DNA of 64,000 bases from Gracilariopsis chorda (lineage: Eukaryota; Rhodophyta; Florideophyceae; Gracilariales; Gracilariaceae): positions 186,001-250,000 of the forward strand of contig NBIV01000041.1 in NCBI GenBank assembly GCA_003194525.1, read 5' to 3'. This document shows, in pieces, positions 23,378-33,399 of this stretch. Each line of letters begins with the position of its first letter. Position 1 is the first letter of the stretch. Below the pieces are notes generated by a model that searched no databases, was not told where the DNA came from, and saw only the letters and a list, made by a program, of their open reading frames with translations. A program made the translations under genes and the position numbers.

Positions 23378-23927
23378 AATGCATTCCGCCTGCGTCGAGC
23401 ACCAGAAAGGAAGATGCAAGTCTCACATTCTCCAAAATCTCAGCTCTCGACGGCGGCGGCGGACCGCGCTTTAACAGCGGACGAAGAGGCGCGGTGCTCC
23501 GCGTGTGTGGCGCGCGCGCGCGGCCGCAAGATTTTTTGCGAATAAATGTAAGGGCGCTCGTTGCTGCGCGAGGCGCAGGCGCGTGCAGCCGACGTGTGGG
23601 CAGCGGCGCTGCCATAGCCGCCGCATCAATGTCATTTGCGCCGTGTCGGAGCTAAATCGCCCCAACTCGCCGCGCTGGGCGTCGGGTCTCTGTCTGCGCC
23701 CGACCGTGCGCCACACAAAGCTCTCCGCCCCTCTTCCATCGAATCTCTGTCCGTCCGCCTCCTCAAATATTCTTTCGCTGACTCCGTCTCCTGACCACTC
23801 TTCCTGCTCCACACCTCCCCACTCCCACCTCGCCCCTGCTCCTCCGTCTTGCTTCCTTTCCACCGTCCCCTCCCCCGAGCTTCTCCGTTCACTTTTCGTA
23901 TCGCTCTAAATCGCTCTCCCTGCTGCA
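23378..23927. promoter_or_regulatory. Divergent promoter region, PDCD2 / GALE
   Basis: A 550-bp spacer between two divergent start codons. It is GC-rich, with CGCGCGCGCG-like sequence near 23507-23520 and a strongly pyrimidine-rich run (about 23760-23880) just upstream of the epimerase ATG. No TATA box is evident. Open frames across it are compositional artefacts. Confidence 0.5.
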
Positions 23928-24965
23928 ATGGTGGAAGATAAAACTATTCTCGTCACTGGAGGCGCCGGCTATATCGGCTCGCACACCGTTTTGGAGCTTG
24001 TCTCCCTCGGTTATCGGACCGTCGTTGTCGACAACCTGGACAACTCCGCTGAGGAATCGCTCATTCGCGTCGGCGAGGTCACCGGCCGTCCAGATCTTAT
24101 CATCTTTCGCAAGGTAGATCTTCTCCATTACGACCAACTCGAAGCCATTTTCAAGGAATTCAACTTCTTCGCCTGCATCCACTTCGCAGGTCTCAAGGCC
24201 GTCGGCGAAAGCGTCAAACAACCCATTCGCTACTACCACAACAACCTCACAGGCACGCTGCACCTGCTCAACCTTCTCACCAAGTATGAATGTAAGAACT
24301 TTGTGTTTTCATCCTCTGCCACCGTGTACGGCATGGTCAAGAAGATGCCCGTCACAGAGGACGTGCAAATAGGCGCCACCAACCCGTATGGCCGCACCAA
24401 ACTGTTCATTGAAGAGTTTCTTCGCGACCTGTACAAGGCGGATAACGCGTGGAACATTCTCATTTTGCGTTATTTCAACCCTTGCGGAGCGCATTCTTCG
24501 GGTAGAATTGGAGAGGATCCATCGGGCATTCCTAATAACCTTATGCCGTACGTGTCACAGGTTGCAGTTGGTCGTCGTGAATATCTGACAGTGTTTGGAA
24601 TGGATTACGATACTCCTGACGGCACTGGCGTTCGCGACTACATTCACGTAGTGGATCTGGCAAAGGGACACGTGGCCGCTGTGAAAAAGCTCGTCGTGAA
24701 GCCCGGATGCGTGTCTGTCAACCTCGGTACCGGCAAGGGATACTCCGTGCTCGACATGCTCAACGGTATGTCCAAAGCTTGTGGACGTCAACTGGAGTAC
24801 AAACCCGCGGCGAGGAGAGAGGGTGACGTGGCGATTCTGTACGCTGATCCCACTTTTGCGCACGACTTCCTCGGATGGAAGGCTGAATTGGGTGTTGAAG
24901 AAATGTGCGCGGATACCTGGCGCTGGCAATCAAACAATCCGCAGGGATACGGCAAAGCCGAGTAA
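23928..24965 (+). CDS. GALE: UDP-glucose 4-epimerase
   Basis: 345 residues, typical for GALE, no intron. It interconverts UDP-glucose and UDP-galactose with bound NAD, the step that supplies galactose for floridoside and sulfated galactans in red algae. Extended SDR features: the NAD-binding [15 protein letters not shown] at the N-terminus, [18 protein letters not shown], the catalytic SSSATVYG, and the YxxxK motif in [12 protein letters not shown], then [12 protein letters not shown] and [15 protein letters not shown]. There is no targeting peptide, so it is cytosolic. The ATG is preceded by a pyrimidine-rich leader. Confidence 0.96.
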   Translation: MVEDKTILVTGGAGYIGSHTVLELVSLGYRTVVVDNLDNSAEESLIRVGEVTGRPDLIIFRKVDLLHYDQLEAIFKEFNFFACIHFAGLKAVGESVKQPIRYYHNNLTGTLHLLNLLTKYECKNFVFSSSATVYGMVKKMPVTEDVQIGATNPYGRTKLFIEEFLRDLYKADNAWNILILRYFNPCGAHSSGRIGEDPSGIPNNLMPYVSQVAVGRREYLTVFGMDYDTPDGTGVRDYIHVVDLAKGHVAAVKKLVVKPGCVSVNLGTGKGYSVLDMLNGMSKACGRQLEYKPAARREGDVAILYADPTFAHDFLGWKAELGVEEMCADTWRWQSNNPQGYGKAE

Positions 24966-27328
24966 CTAAAGAGGCGTCGTCCTTGTATAACTTTTTTCTC
25001 ATTTTAGGTTATGATGTGTACTTGCCGGGGGTGGAAGGAATGTTGTGGTGTTAGCTGCGGATCTTGTTTGTTACAGAACGAGTTATAGATAGGTACCCTT
25101 CGTATCTGGGGCGCGCTAAGCCTCGTGGGGCGCTGCAGTTTGTCAAGTATTGTCAGCTGAGGTGTTCTCTTTTTTTGGTGTGATAAGGTTGTGTGAGTGT
25201 AGTAGTGCGTTCTTGAGTTTAGAGAACGCGTTAGCTTTTTGAGGGAAAGGGGTTCGGGTGCGGCATCATGTGCTTGATGCATGTGCGACTAGTATCGCGA
25301 CCTAATACATGAACAAGTAATATCTCTCACGCTTCGACAGTGCCAAGTTTATATTACATAAAGAACGTGTGCGTGTGTTCCCTGTGCGAGAAAGATGGAG
25401 CTGACGTTTGGCAATGTGTGCTATCTAGTAGTGTTGTGTTGTAGTGGATGGGTGGTTAAGAAGACTATCGTTACAAAGGTTGGCGAGTGTGCCAAGGTGT
25501 TGGCGCCGCTCTATCGGATAGAGTGTAAGTTACCCCGTTGGTGTTAGGTTTGACTGGGATGACATCTGTGCGTTTGTGGGTACGGTGAATTATATGATGC
25601 GCGTTTAGGCGAATGATGACGTAGCGGTGAAGGGCTAACTCAACAGTACCCAATCAGAAGTGAAAAGGTAGTTTGTACACACTACTAGCTAGAAGTGGAG
25701 AAGGAACATGGCCGTTTTACGAGGTGTTTCTAAACGGGCGACGCATGAGTGTGTTTCATACTATGAAACACACTCATGCGTCGCCCGTGAAATTCATAGC
25801 TGTCAAGATAGACCAATCCGTTTCGGCAGGTGGCCAACTGGCGGTGGGCGCGCATGTGGGTTTGACGGAAACAAGCGTTGAAACGGATGTGTTGGTTATG
25901 GGGCATGGGGTGCTTTTGTTGTTGGTAGAGCTCTTGTTCTCTGGGAGGTGTTATTGTTGTTGTGGCGCTTGGCGCGGGTGCTCTCGCGTGCGACGAGTTG
26001 TGAGTTTGTGGGTAGTAGAAGGGTAGAATCGGTAAGCACTTAATTTGTTATTGCAGGTGGCCAGCGTGGATGTCGGGGACGTATGGGAGATATGGAGTGG
26101 TGTTGCAACGGTACGATTGGGTACATTTTGCGCTTTTCTGATCGATGAAACGCCGAAAGTACCAAAGGTAAGGCTACAGGTAAGGAGTGTGGAATTGGTG
26201 GGTGTAATCGATGGCTGGGGATGCCATCACCGTGATGGCGGTCGTGCTTCGCGCGGAGTCGAAAGTGGGAGGCGCTGTCTGCGAATAGAAAAAGGTCACG
26301 TAACCCTTTACCCATGTGCTGTCAAAGGGATTGGTAAGGATCAACCCGCAACCCGTAGTCTTAACTTCTGCATTTCGCATCTCAGAACGGCGCTGAACCG
26401 TACAGATACAACTTGTATCATAGAAACGATAGTACAGTATTATACAAGGGGAACGGCACCTGAAAGAAAGCAAGAAGGTCCATTCGCGGGCGTCAAGCTG
26501 TTGTGAACAATGATAAATATATACATAACTTATATATAATAATCGCGCGCGCGCCGGAGAACTTCGCTTGTTTATCGCACAAACTCGTCTCGAATGTCCG
26601 TGACCGTGCTACTAAATAATTCCTGGTGCTTCCCCGGGACGGCACGTTGGTGCAGTAGGCGCTGTGCGAGACGTTCTCCTCCGGCACTGGAAGCGCCACG
26701 CTGTTCATGATCACCGCGAGCACTTTTCATCGCCGACCTGGCATGGCGTGCCGAACACGAGGACGCCCACGACCAGCAATGCGAACACGCGTCCCCAAGG
26801 AGACCGCCGTTACTACACTGTGCAGTACAGTATGCACATGGAACCTTATCACTCTCACACAGCGCCCCACCGACGCCGCCCAGCGTGGACGAAGGAGCCG
26901 TTGAGCGCACCGCCTCGTCCGCTCCGCACCCACGAGCAGCACCCTCGCCGCCGCAGAACGTTGCCCACGCAGAGCCAGCAACGTTCACACACGCACACTT
27001 CACATCAGTCTCAGCGCCACGCGCGAGTGACCGTTCTGGCGCGCGCCGTCGATTCCCGCACCAGCCGCGCGTGCTCGGCGGCGGACGGTCAGCAGGCCGC
27101 ACAAGTGCCGCACGTGGCAGTCGACGCTTGTCCTCCGTCACTCATCCACCACAAAAGCGCCACCACGTTGCACGCGCACGTCTTTACACACAGCTCATCA
27201 AATGCGCCCCCCGCCCGTGCCTGCCGCCGTTTATGCTCATTGCTGGCTCCCTTGTGTACTCTCCAATCCTGCGCCATTGCACCTGTCTCGCGCCATTCCC
27301 CAACCGCCCTAAACCGCCCCCGACCCCC
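24966..27328. other. Intergenic region with a 55-bp palindrome
   Basis: No supported gene. It contains the near-perfect palindrome at 25734-25788, alternating purine-pyrimidine runs near 26520-26555 and a GC-rich segment from ~26570. Long open frames here (26572-27141 minus, 26664-27584 plus) are Arg/Ala/Pro/His-rich and look like GC-composition artefacts. Confidence 0.5.
25734..25788. repeat. Perfect inverted repeat, 27-bp arms, 1-base centre
   Basis: The left arm 25734-25760 (starting ACGGGCGACGCATG) is the exact reverse complement of 25762-25788, with a single C between. Pairing stops at the next base on each side. Confidence 0.97.
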
Positions 27329-27337
27329 TATATATTT
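27329..27337 (+). promoter_or_regulatory. TATA-like box of the Hint gene
   Basis: TATATATTT sits about 170 bases upstream of the Hint gene ATG in an otherwise GC-rich leader, consistent with a TATA element and a short 5' untranslated region. No experimental support. Confidence 0.4.
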
Positions 27338-27507
27338 CACCTCCACAAGGACGCAGCTCTGCCCCGATTCGCTTCATACCGTCTGCTTTGTAACTACTGT
27401 CGCCCATCCCTTCTGCTCCCCAGCCCCTCTACGCTCACGCCCTTCCATACCGCGCTCCCGTTCTAACTTTGCTGCCCGCGTCAGAAATACACTAGCCCGC
27501 CTCCAAA

Positions 27508-28968
27508 ATGCGCCGCTCCGCCGCTCTTGCTGCGCTTTCAGCGCTCTTTGCGTCTTCCTTCGCCGTCGTAGTGCAGCCTTCTGATGTCGGCCCACTCTCC
27601 CCCGAACAAAACCCCTCTACCTCCCTATCTGAGTCCATCCGTCGCATGAAACTGTCGCTAGATCGCGAGCTAGTCTACCTCGCCCACATGGAAGACATCT
27701 CCGAGTCCACCGATACCGCCGGTTTAGTCGCCCGCCAACAGTCCGACGATCACCACGGCTTCCGAACCACAGTCAACGACGGAAAATCTCTCTTCCGTCC
27801 CATCCTCCCCGGTACCGAGGTGCCCTCCGCGCGCATGTCTGTCGACGAGCCTATGGAAACTCCCATGGAGACCGACGAAGACATGTTCCCTCCTGGAATT
27901 ACCGCTCCCCCGGCGGTCATGCCGCCTGGAATTACCGCTCCCCCGGCGTTCATGCCGCCTGGAATCACCGCTCCCCCGGCGTTCATGCCGCCTGGAATCA
28001 CCGCTCCCCCGGCGTTCATGCCGCCTGGAATCACCGCTCCCCCGGCGTTCATGCCGCCTGGAATCACCGCTACCCCGGCGGTCATGCCGCCTGGAGTAAC
28101 CGAAATGCCCGTCCCCGTAGATCCCACCGCCCCAGTTGATCCTTTCCCCCCCACGGCCATGCCCACTGATACGCCTACCACAACAGATCCTGAAGCTCCT
28201 ATTGAATCTCTCCCACCCATTGACCCGACCATCACCGAACCTCCGCGTGAACTTCCGCCCTTCACCACACCGTTGCCGTCTGCGGTAACGACTATCTCCC
28301 CAGTCGAATCGGTCTTACCCCTCCCCTCCCCGTCCCCTGTCGACGGCACTGACACTCTCCCAGGTATCATCGGTGAAGGACTCGATTCCACCGACGCGGC
28401 GTCTCCGTCTCCGGACGATGACGACGACGCCGTCTGCTTCCCGGCTGATGCCACCGTCCAACTGGAGGACGGTTCCGCCAAGAAAATGGGTGACGTCCAA
28501 CTGGGTGACCGTGTCATGGTTGACCACGGCATATTCTCCCCAGTCTTCATGTTCACCCACAAGCTTTCCACTGTGCGCTACGGCTTTGTCAACATTCAAA
28601 CCTCCTCTGGAAACACTCTCTCCCTCACCCCAGGCCATTACCTTTATGTCAATGGACATCTTTCCGCCGCATCTACCGTTAAGAACGGCGACACTCTCAT
28701 GTTGGCTGACAGTTCGCTTACCGACGTTACCCAGGTTTCCACCGTCACGTCTACCGGTTTGTTCAATCCACAAACTCTTCACGGAGACATTGTCGTCAAT
28801 GGGCTCAAGGCTAGTACCTACACCACTGCTGTCGAGCCTGGGTTGGCTCATGCTCTGCTCTCTCCGCTCAGAGCTGCATACTCACGTCTTGGATTCTCCT
28901 TGAGGGCATTCGAGGCTGGTGCGGATCGCATTGCGAGCTACATGCCCTCTGGCGCCCTTGTCAACTAG
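27508..28968 (+). CDS. Secreted Hint/Hog-domain protein with proline-rich tandem repeats
   Basis: 486 residues, intronless. Residues 1-20 form a signal peptide (ALAALSALFASSFAVVV core). Residues ~128-205 hold six exact-length copies of an 11-residue repeat, PPGITAPPAFM, plus a degenerate seventh; a Pro/Thr-rich region follows to ~300. An acidic DDDDDA precedes the Hint domain, which starts at Cys310 in CFPADATVQLEDGS and includes MGDVQLGDRVMV, LSLTPGHYLYVNG (the conserved Thr-x-x-His motif) and GDIVVNGLKASTY, the end of a hedgehog-type Hint module. Hint domains of this type cleave the chain before the Cys and can attach the N-terminal part to a nucleophile. The protein probably self-cleaves to release a proline-rich, cell-wall-like segment. 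Codon use is very GC3-biased, suggesting high expression. Confidence 0.88.
   Translation: MRRSAALAALSALFASSFAVVVQPSDVGPLSPEQNPSTSLSESIRRMKLSLDRELVYLAHMEDISESTDTAGLVARQQSDDHHGFRTTVNDGKSLFRPILPGTEVPSARMSVDEPMETPMETDEDMFPPGITAPPAVMPPGITAPPAFMPPGITAPPAFMPPGITAPPAFMPPGITAPPAFMPPGITATPAVMPPGVTEMPVPVDPTAPVDPFPPTAMPTDTPTTTDPEAPIESLPPIDPTITEPPRELPPFTTPLPSAVTTISPVESVLPLPSPSPVDGTDTLPGIIGEGLDSTDAASPSPDDDDDAVCFPADATVQLEDGSAKKMGDVQLGDRVMVDHGIFSPVFMFTHKLSTVRYGFVNIQTSSGNTLSLTPGHYLYVNGHLSAASTVKNGDTLMLADSSLTDVTQVSTVTSTGLFNPQTLHGDIVVNGLKASTYTTAVEPGLAHALLSPLRAAYSRLGFSLRAFEAGADRIASYMPSGALVN
27889..28119 (+). repeat. 33-bp tandem repeat, six full copies plus one degenerate
   Basis: In-frame units encode PPGITAPP(A/V/F)M. 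Internal copies are nearly identical at the DNA level, which suggests recent expansion or gene conversion within the Hint-protein gene. Confidence 0.93.
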
Positions 28969-29640
28969 TTTGTAAGGGCTCGCCACGGATTTTTTTCTTT
29001 CCCTTACCCTCCACATCCCACCTCCTACCAGTCGCACCGCTCAAACCCCTCCATCCGCCGACTACTTGCTCGCATTATCATTGACGCAGGCCCTCCTCCT
29101 TTCTCTTTTCGTGAGTCATGTTTCCGTTTTTGCTTGATTAACGACCTCTTCGCAACAGTAAAGAACTAAATGTACAAAACTACTCCTTGAAGTTTTCTCT
29201 TCGTCGTTCCTCATCGCGCTAGCTCACCTCCATCAATCTCACCTGCCGTCTGTCAACAGTGTGCTGAGCTGGGATACAGTGCACCCTTACTGTCCTACAG
29301 TTTCGGTCAGGTCAGGTTGTTATTCTGTTCTTGCCCGCAGGAGTTCCCCCTTACTACTTAAACCTAAGTTAAGCGGTAGGTTCCAGTGTACGAAACAAGA
29401 TGACCAGTCGTTATGTGCATTACATGTGGCTGTCGTTGGCGTTGAGCGTTGTGATGGCTTTACGTCAGTGGTAGACTAATACAGATGTGTGTGGACATGC
29501 GCAATTTCTATTATGTCTATACCGGTGCCCAGCCGGAGAAGCCTGAATTCGGTATAACTTCGCCAAGAAACATTGTTGTCACTAGAAAGGATAAGTTACC
29601 GAGTCCATCCAGACCTGAGCAGCCGATGAAAACCACCTGT
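28969..29640. other. Intergenic, no gene seen
   Basis: The left part is the pyrimidine-rich 3' region of the Hint gene. Between the two convergent genes only short open frames occur (29261-29479, 29485-29703), without motifs. Confidence 0.5.
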
Positions 29641-30723
29641 TCACGACACAACTTGTTCCAAAATCTTGTCATCAAGGTCAAACACTACCGGAGTCTTGTC
29701 TAAGCGCAATTGCAGGTATTCTTCGTAGCAGAGCTTAAGCGTGTTTAACAACCCCTCAGTAGTTCCTGAATACACCGCCTGCCAGTCGAGCTTTCGTTGC
29801 GCCTCCCCAGGGTCGGCGAAGAAGTGACGCGGACGGAACGGGAACGCCTTTTTGAGCTCAAAGCCGTCGATCTTATCCTTCATTCTCTCGGGGTCGTAGC
29901 ACACAACCTCAGCTTCCTTTCCGCATGCCTGTTCGCATAGTTTCACTAAGCCGGTAAATGATATGCAACGAGTGTTGGTCACATTCAGTGTCTCATTCTT
30001 CATCCCCTTGCCGGCTGCGGCAGCTAACATAGACGCAACGTCGCGAACGTCTGTCAGCGATGTGAGCTCGCTACCAGTGCCTGGTAGCAAGATTGGGCGC
30101 CCTCGCACGATTCTGTCAAAGAAATAGTCTGTGTACTCTCTCTTCGAGCTCGCAGACCCGATGATGTAGATAGGTCGGAAGTTGATCGAACTGACACCGC
30201 TATCCCGAATGGCGTTTTCAACGTCAATTGTTGCTCCCTTCGCAGCGTCGCCTTCCAGGTGAGGCATCACATTGCCATCGTATGCATACGCGCCTGCACT
30301 TGAAACGTAAAACACTTCGGCGCCGGCCTTGCCAGCCTTTATGACGGGAGCAATGTCTTCCAGCGACTTTGCGTTATTGTCGTAGACTGCGTCGTAAGCA
30401 GTCCCCACTGACTCATCCGTGACGTCACCATAGCGCACGGAGAATGTAGGATATTCAGACGCTAGTTGAGGGTACTTGCCTACTGGACCCTTTGAAGTCT
30501 CCGCCCCTACTTGAAGCATATCGACTGTCAGTCCTTTCTCAAGCAACGCCCGAGCAAGATGGAGACCAATGTGACCATGTCCACCGCCCTTGGTATTCAC
30601 AATGAGCACCTTGGCAGACATGCAGAATCGTCCCCGCCGTGTAGGCGAAGCGCATTTGCTTACCGATGCATTCTTGTATGTGAACCCGTTGGACAAAAAG
30701 CTCGAAGAGGCAAACGCATGCAT
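29641..30723 (-). CDS. CSP41A: Chloroplast stem-loop binding protein CSP41a-like
   Basis: 360 residues from the ATG at 30723; a Ser/Ala/Arg-rich presequence of ~38 residues suggests plastid import. The mature part is an atypical SDR/NAD-epimerase fold: KVLIVNTKGGGHGHIG at its start, YDAVYDNNAKSLEDI, VFYVSSAGAYAY, PHLEGDAAK, NFRPIYIIGS, YFFDRIVRGRPILLPGTG, LTDVRDVASML, KAFPFRPRHFFADP and the terminal VVFDLDDKILEQV. These blocks follow the order of plant CSP41a rather than CSP41b. CSP41 proteins bind and protect or cleave plastid mRNAs and associate with plastid ribosomes. The classical SDR Tyr-x-x-x-Lys dyad is not preserved, as in CSP41. Confidence 0.9.
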   Translation of the reverse strand: MHAFASSSFLSNGFTYKNASVSKCASPTRRGRFCMSAKVLIVNTKGGGHGHIGLHLARALLEKGLTVDMLQVGAETSKGPVGKYPQLASEYPTFSVRYGDVTDESVGTAYDAVYDNNAKSLEDIAPVIKAGKAGAEVFYVSSAGAYAYDGNVMPHLEGDAAKGATIDVENAIRDSGVSSINFRPIYIIGSASSKREYTDYFFDRIVRGRPILLPGTGSELTSLTDVRDVASMLAAAAGKGMKNETLNVTNTRCISFTGLVKLCEQACGKEAEVVCYDPERMKDKIDGFELKKAFPFRPRHFFADPGEAQRKLDWQAVYSGTTEGLLNTLKLCYEEYLQLRLDKTPVVFDLDDKILEQVVS

Positions 30724-31428
30724 CTCTGATATATGCAGTTTCGATGCTACTGTGTCGATCTGCGGATAGAGGGTGTGGAAATGTTGCAAGGCGATCTTTC
30801 GCCACTGAAACGAAAGCTGGTTGCAATTCTAAGTGTTGTCGAAGAACAGCAGCAGCGATGTGGCCTTTCGCATAGTTCTTCTGCTCGCGTGCAGACACAA
30901 GCGCATGGGGCGAAGATACTTCGGTACCCTCGATTGCTCCGACACGGCGATGGGGAACGACTGGTTGTAATAAACGGCCAGGATCAATCCGGATGATGAT
31001 GGAGGTGCAATGATACGCAATACAATTTAAGGTTTCAAAAAACGAAGACAATCTCCCAAAATTTTCGGCGTGTGCATAGAAGTCTCTCTTACTGCATGCC
31101 CATACGTCCCTGGGCATGCCTTTTAATCGCAGTCATTTTGGGAGTCCCACGAAGACCGACGAGTTCACGGGACATCATTGCTCACTAAAAAGCAACCTTC
31201 CGTGCACTTTTTTTCCATTCGAACTAAAGGAGAACTTTGGTGCGCCAGAGGAGCCTCGAGCGTGCTAGAAAATTTACAAGAAGCAGCAGTTATTGAACGC
31301 TATTTCCGCTGGCTGCGTCTCGCACAGGTCATCCATTCTTAACAACCACGCTGCGACCTCTCTAGTGTAGTTGGTGTCAACGCGAAGAATTCCACTGAAG
31401 GGAGATAGAAGGCCAGCGATTTGTCAAA
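30724..31428. other. Divergent spacer, CSP41a / RAB5IF
   Basis: No gene seen. Open frames on the minus strand (30539-31117) are a frame-shadow of CSP41a plus upstream sequence. The spacer probably holds both promoters. Confidence 0.5.
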
Positions 31429-31860
31429 ATGGTATTGCGATCGAGGTCATCAAAAAGTGCAAAGACACAAGTGAAATCGAATTCAAAAGAGTCAAATGCT
31501 GACAAAACGGACCAACAGCAACAACTACAACAGAAAGCGACATACTTGTTGCAAAGGGTCTTCGATTCTACCACCACGCTAACCCCAGAAGATGCCATTG
31601 CCGCTGCTCACTGGATTCGGCAAATTCTGGGGATCGTTGTCGGCATCGTTTACGGGCTGATTCAACTCACAGGATTCACGGGCATTATGAGCTTCTTTAC
31701 GCTCGCTCTCATGTTGCCCACAACGCTCATGTCCATATTTCATGAACTGGATTTCGACGAGATTAACAAACACAATAACATCCAAACAGAGGGTCTCTTT
31801 CCCGCGATGGCGCTGTTTGTTCTATCCTGGACATTATCGTACACAGTTTTTTTGCGATGA
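31429..31860 (+). CDS. RAB5IF: RAB5IF / Rab5-interacting family membrane protein
   Basis: 143 residues. A polar, Lys/Ser/Gln-rich N-terminus (about 50 residues) is followed by the Rab5-interacting (Rab5ip) domain: EDAIAAAHWIRQILGIVVGI, then YGLIQLTGFTGIMSFFTLAL, a short acidic loop ELDFDEINK, and a third hydrophobic segment (FPAMALFVLSWTLSYTVF). Three membrane spans and the WIRQI...G.I.G pattern match RAB5IF (OPTI), a subunit of the ER multipass-protein insertion machinery, more closely than EMC6. The likely location is the ER membrane. Confidence 0.8.
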   Translation: MVLRSRSSKSAKTQVKSNSKESNADKTDQQQQLQQKATYLLQRVFDSTTTLTPEDAIAAAHWIRQILGIVVGIVYGLIQLTGFTGIMSFFTLALMLPTTLMSIFHELDFDEINKHNNIQTEGLFPAMALFVLSWTLSYTVFLR

Positions 31861-31918
31861 AGCACATGAACACCATAGTTTAAAAGATGCATGTTGAAGG
31901 GTTCAAGAGTTGTACTGC

Positions 31919-32717
31919 TTATTGCTTTTCAATACGAGCTAATAGTTCTTCCACGCGATGCTTCATTTTCGGCTGTCCTCGTTTGGTTACTGAGCGGTAC
32001 TGCTTTGCCTGCAAGTCGAAACAATATTCAGAAGAGGGCGAAAGAACAAAAATATATACTTCAGCGTTAGTCATTATCTCGCATAATGCTCGTATATTTA
32101 GCGCAACTGCACTTGGGCTATGCTAGTTCATCGGTAAAGCATGTCGACAAGGCAACACATACCTGTTCCTTTCTTCGGTTCTTCGATTTTCTTAACATGA
32201 TCTCTCGCTGTTTTATCTTCTTCTCCCGCTCTTTTTGTTCTTGTTCTCTTCTTTTCTGTGCTTCTTCGTACTGCTTTCGTTCTTTTGCGAAAGGAACGTG
32301 CTTTGCCTTCTTCTTTTGTTCTGTTCTCTTCTCATTTTGAACAGTTGGAGATTCCATTTCTACCTCTTCTGAATTTCTGCTGCCATTGCTCGATAGTCGT
32401 TCTTGGTGTTTGTTTGTCGCGGACACCCCAACAGGCGGGCGCTCAGTTCCTCCATCTCTCGTTGTTTGTTGGCTCTCTAAAACAGCAGTTGGATGCTCTC
32501 CATCTAAAGAACCGAGCTCCGGGGCCACTATTGGAGCATCCTTTTCTGCCTGCGCCAGCTGAGCGAGGAGCTTTTGTTTCTCCTTGTATCGCACATGCTT
32601 TTTCACTATTCGGGCCTTCTTTTCCTTTTGACGCCGTCGCAGTGCATCGCGAGCCGCTTGCGTTCGTCTGGCTATTAAATAAGCTGAATTATTCATTGGA
32701 CGTCTACTTCCAGTCAT
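31919..32717 (-). CDS. FYV7: FYV7/TAP26 rRNA-processing protein, one intron
   Basis: Two exons on the minus strand, 32163-32717 and 31919-32008, encode about 214 residues. The 154-bp intron starts GTATGT and ends TTGCAG after a T-rich tract; splicing is phase 0. Exon 1 is highly charged, with coiled-coil-like Lys/Arg/Glu runs. The 29-residue terminal exon contains TKRGQPKMKHRVEELLARI, the C-terminal signature of the FYV7/TAP26 (CCDC59) family. Yeast Fyv7 acts in 18S rRNA processing in the nucleolus. Without the short last exon the family assignment would be lost: the unspliced frame ends in an unrelated tail. A second in-frame Met occurs at residue 8. Confidence 0.85.
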
Positions 32718-32994
32718 TGTAATCCCAAGTTCGCCCTTGATTGAAGCTGAAGAAAAAACCCAGGCCAGCTGTTATCTGGCTCGATGCACTGGTGAGTGGG
32801 GGCTGCAGAAGGGTATTCTTACGACTCGTTACCGGAGGTGACTTTCTATTGATGGATACGTTCCTGCTACAGCCAAGAGGCAAGAGTAAGACGAAGGGTG
32901 TTTCTCAACAGCCAAATCGGAAGTCCTACAATTTATCTGCCGACGTCGCAATTCTGTTACAGTGCCCTGTATTGGGGAATTTTGCATAAAAGGT

Positions 32995-33012
32995 TAGATT
33001 GCTAGCAATCTA
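32995..33012. repeat. 18-bp perfect palindrome
   Basis: TAGATTGCTAGCAATCTA is its own reverse complement and centres on GCTAGC, a hexamer-like element that recurs just downstream. Confidence 0.95.
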
Positions 33013-33043
33013 GAGCGGCTAGCAGGACTGCTAAAGGGTTAAG

Positions 33044-33069
33044 GGTTAGCGCTAGCGCTCGCTAACCCG
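33044..33069. repeat. Hairpin, 9-bp arms
   Basis: GGGTTAGCG pairs with CGCTAACCC around an 8-base centre CTAGCGCT, which is itself partly self-complementary. Confidence 0.85.
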
Positions 33070-33399
33070 TTAACCTTCCCCCACGTCATGCCTTTACCAA
33101 CATACAGTATGTTTTACAGTACTATACTACACGGACAAGCAACCCAGCTCAGTATAATGCATCGGGGTTGATCAAGTCTGTCGCCGCGAAGACGATCTCT
33201 ATGCTTCTTCGATGAGAAAGCTTAAACCGCTTTTCTACCTGCATCTCAGATCATGAGCACAAGGTTTTGAATCTTAGCAATAGGAAAGGCAAGATCACAA
33301 AGCAATCGCAGTCGAAAGTTGGCGGACATCTTGCTTGAAGGACTACATGTTTATTTCCAAGACTGGTCAAAGTGCTATCGTGACGTTCAAAGAACAGTA

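Larger units (their letters stand above)
32718..33399. other. Divergent spacer with a cluster of palindromes
   Basis: No gene seen. It holds an 18-bp perfect palindrome at 32995-33012 and a hairpin at 33044-33069 rich in GCTAGC, CGCTAACCC and GTTAAC elements. It lies between the divergent FYV7 and mS38 genes, so the palindromes could be promoter elements. Confidence 0.5.

Noticed and set aside
26572-27141. 189-codon minus-strand open frame
   Set aside because: Antisense to another open frame in GC-rich DNA, no motif, high Ala/Arg/Ser; most likely composition-driven.
26664-27584. 306-codon plus-strand open frame overlapping the Hint gene start
   Set aside because: Arg/His/Thr/Pro-rich composition typical of GC-rich non-coding DNA; it overlaps the well-supported Hint gene in another frame and covers its promoter.
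27750-28571. 273-codon minus-strand frame with GG(A/V)VIPGGMNA repeats
   Set aside because: It is the antisense shadow of the 33-bp repeat and Pro/Thr region of the Hint protein.
33036-33050. Telomere-like GGGTTAAGGGTTAG
   Set aside because: Only two imperfect units, better explained as part of the hairpin at 33044-33069.
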